From positions 28,747 to 92,746 of the forward strand of contig JAHHQM010000007.1 in the NCBI GenBank assembly GCA_020026395.1: DNA of 64,000 nt, read 5' to 3'. The notes beneath the pieces were generated by a model that saw only the letters and a list, made by a program, of their open reading frames with translations, was not told where the DNA came from and ran no database searches. The DNA is from Alistipes sp. Lineage in GTDB: Bacteria; Bacteroidota; Bacteroidia; Bacteroidales; Rikenellaceae. A program made the position numbers and the translations under genes. Of this stretch, positions 62,490-64,000 are shown one piece after another; position 1 is the first letter of the stretch, and each line of letters begins with the position of its first letter.

Positions 62490-63941
62490 ATGATGAGCAT
62501 TATTAAGTGGTGCCTCGTAGTGGCACTTCTTGCCCCTGCTGTGTCTGCACAGGCAGCAAAGAAGAACAAGAATATGGGTCGTGCCTCGGTGGAGGAGTTG
62601 TCGGTCGTCAAGGAGAACAAGCGTCTGGAGGTGAGCTTCTATCTCAATCTCGACGAGGTGAAGCCCCAGACCTACAAGGCCATGCGTTTCACTCCCGTGC
62701 TGACCAACGGCGACAATGTCTACGCCTTTGAACCGATACTGGTGGGCGGCCGCCGTCAGATGATTCTGGCCGAGCGTCACGGCGACGACTCGCGTCTGAT
62801 CAACCGCCGCAAGCAGAACGAACCGCTGTTCTGTCAGATGTCCACCGATTTCCGCCCCTGGATGGAGGGCGCGCAGCTCTCTCTGGCACAGGACCTATGC
62901 GGCTGTGGCGGCGATGTGCGCTCACAGGAGCAGACGCCGCTGCGCAAGCTGATGTTCGATATCCCCGTCTATGAGGTGAAGCCGCTGATGGCTTTTGTGA
63001 AGCCGCGCGCCGAGGCGGTGAAACAGCGCGCCGAGTCGGGCAGTGCCTATCTCGACTTCCCGGTCAACGAGACGGTCATCAATCCATCTTACCGCCGCAA
63101 CAGTGAGGAGCTGGCAAAAATCATCGCCACCATCGACAAGGTGAAGAACGACACCAACACCCGCATCACCTATATCCGTATCCACGGCTACGCTTCGCCC
63201 GAGGGCAGCTTCGCCAACAACCGCCGTCTGGCACAGGGTCGTGCCGAGGCGCTGGAGAACTATGTGGCGCAGCTCTACGGCTTCCCGGAGGATATCTTCA
63301 CCGTGGAGTCGACGCCCGAAGACTGGGCCGGTCTGCGCCGCTATGTCGAGTCGTCGGAGATGCCCCGCCGTGCCGAGCTGCTCCGCATCATCGACAAGGA
63401 CGAGGAGGAGGACCGCAAGAACTGGCTGCTGCAGCAGGTCGACGGCCGCAAGAGCTATGAGTTCCTGCTTCGTGAGGTGTATCCCATGCTGCGCCACTCC
63501 GACTATACGGTGGAGTATGTCGTGCGTCCGTTCAGTGTCGAGGAGGGCAAGCGTCTGTTGAAGACCAATCCCCGTCTGCTGAGTCTCAATGAGATGTTCC
63601 TCATCGCCCAGACCTATGAGCCGGGCAGCGAGGAGTTCAGCGAGGTATTCGACATTGCGGTGCGTCTGTTCCCCGACGATGCCACGGCCAACCTCAATGC
63701 CGCCAACATCGCCCTCTCGGAGCGTGACTACACGGCGGCGGCGAACTATCTCAAGCGTAGCGGCGACACACCCGAGGCGGTGCATGCACGCGGTGTGCTG
63801 GCGCTGCTGACCGGTGACTACGACGCAGCAGAGAGCCTGCTCCGCCGTGCGCACGAGCAGGGAGTGGCACAGGCGGCCGCCAACCTCGAACAGCTGCACG
63901 CCAAGCGCGAGAATGTGCGCCTGATTGAAGAGAACATGTAA
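62490..63941 (+). CDS. DUF3868 protein with OmpA-like domain and TPR-type C-terminus
   Basis: A 483-residue secreted protein. The signal peptide ends near residue 20 (SAQA). The N-terminal DUF3868 domain covers about 30-180. An OmpA-like peptidoglycan-binding region spans about 195-290, with ITYIRIHGYASPEGSFANNRRLAQGRAEAL as its core. TPR-like helices at about 385-470 (FPDDATANLNAANIALSERD, GDYDAAESLLRRAHEQG) close it. DUF3868 proteins accompany DUF3575 and fimbrillin genes in Bacteroidales and may anchor or assemble fimbriae. Codon use is more GC-rich and CTG/CGC-biased than the lipoprotein upstream, hinting that the two have different histories. Adjacent ATG codons at 62490 and 62493 are both possible starts. 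Confidence 0.85.
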   Translation: MMSIIKWCLVVALLAPAVSAQAAKKNKNMGRASVEELSVVKENKRLEVSFYLNLDEVKPQTYKAMRFTPVLTNGDNVYAFEPILVGGRRQMILAERHGDDSRLINRRKQNEPLFCQMSTDFRPWMEGAQLSLAQDLCGCGGDVRSQEQTPLRKLMFDIPVYEVKPLMAFVKPRAEAVKQRAESGSAYLDFPVNETVINPSYRRNSEELAKIIATIDKVKNDTNTRITYIRIHGYASPEGSFANNRRLAQGRAEALENYVAQLYGFPEDIFTVESTPEDWAGLRRYVESSEMPRRAELLRIIDKDEEEDRKNWLLQQVDGRKSYEFLLREVYPMLRHSDYTVEYVVRPFSVEEGKRLLKTNPRLLSLNEMFLIAQTYEPGSEEFSEVFDIAVRLFPDDATANLNAANIALSERDYTAAANYLKRSGDTPEAVHARGVLALLTGDYDAAESLLRRAHEQGVAQAAANLEQLHAKRENVRLIEENM

Positions 63942-63976
63942 TCAATACACAATATTATTATTTCAATTTTAGTTTT

Positions 63977-64000
63977 ATGCAATTCAAACATTTTATGTTC
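63977..64000 (+). CDS. Start of a further gene in the fimbrial locus (partial)
   Basis: ATG at 63977 followed by seven open codons (MQFKHFMF) to the window edge. The basic-aromatic start resembles a signal peptide, and the position after DUF3575-DUF3868 suggests a fimbrillin-family lipoprotein. Too short to be certain. Confidence 0.35.

Overview
The window is chromosomal DNA of a member of the Bacteroidota, most like a gut Bacteroidales such as Alistipes (genus is inference). Three things point there. Almost every transcription unit starts a short way downstream of a TAnnTTTG box, often with a TTG/TTTG about 18-20 nt further upstream, which is the promoter read by the Bacteroidota primary sigma factor. 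Many families are typical of that phylum: Rho with a long disordered insert, a periplasmic tricorn-like protease, PorT-type small barrels, and the DUF3575 and DUF3868 fimbrial-locus proteins. The central metabolism is anaerobic (pyruvate formate-lyase, flavodiiron protein). No rRNA, tRNA, CRISPR array, transposase or prophage was seen.

Layout. 1-2.5 kb (minus): a capsule/exopolysaccharide pair, a Wzc-like co-polymerase running off the left edge and a Wza-like export lipoprotein. 2.8-5.4 kb: TPM protein, LemA and an EamA permease. 5.5-15.3 kb: a core operon plsC-parE-parC-aroK-murI, then ftsK. 15.3-21.8 kb: lolA-like gene, gyrA and a TPR gene, flanked by two paralogous small barrels. 21.8-26.5 kb (minus): ABC-F protein with a DEDDh exonuclease, and a phosphate permease fused to a PhoU-like domain. 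26.7-29.9 kb: rho, S1/P1 nuclease and a DUF1847 protein. 29.9-31.9 kb: acetyltransferase converging on rfbC-rfbD. 32-35 kb: beta-phosphoglucomutase and a GH65 disaccharide phosphorylase. 35.2-37.7 kb: HtrA protease and the primary sigma factor. 37.7-40.2 kb (minus): a self-contained ABC-2 exporter operon with its own GntR/YtrA-type regulator and a candidate operator. 40.2-53.6 kb: ung, alkaline phosphatase, nitroreductase, tricorn-like protease, der, an MFS-barrel-phoH-pepD operon and a diacylglycerol-kinase-like gene. 53.7-58.3 kb (minus): fprA-type flavodiiron protein, pflB and pflA.

The last 5.7 kb (58.26-64 kb) looks accessory. A 50-bp inverted repeat (47/50 identical, both copies carrying an outward-facing promoter) brackets a multidomain surface lipoprotein of about 775 residues. 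The right copy abuts a truncated AbiEii toxin gene. Beyond it starts what looks like a Mfa/FimA-type fimbrial locus (DUF3575, DUF3868-OmpA, then the first codons of another gene) running off the right edge.

Most of the window is ordinary housekeeping. The parts most worth a second look are the inverted-repeat lipoprotein module, the candidate operator of the ABC/GntR operon, a terminator that also holds the next gene's promoter, and several possibly leaderless transcripts.
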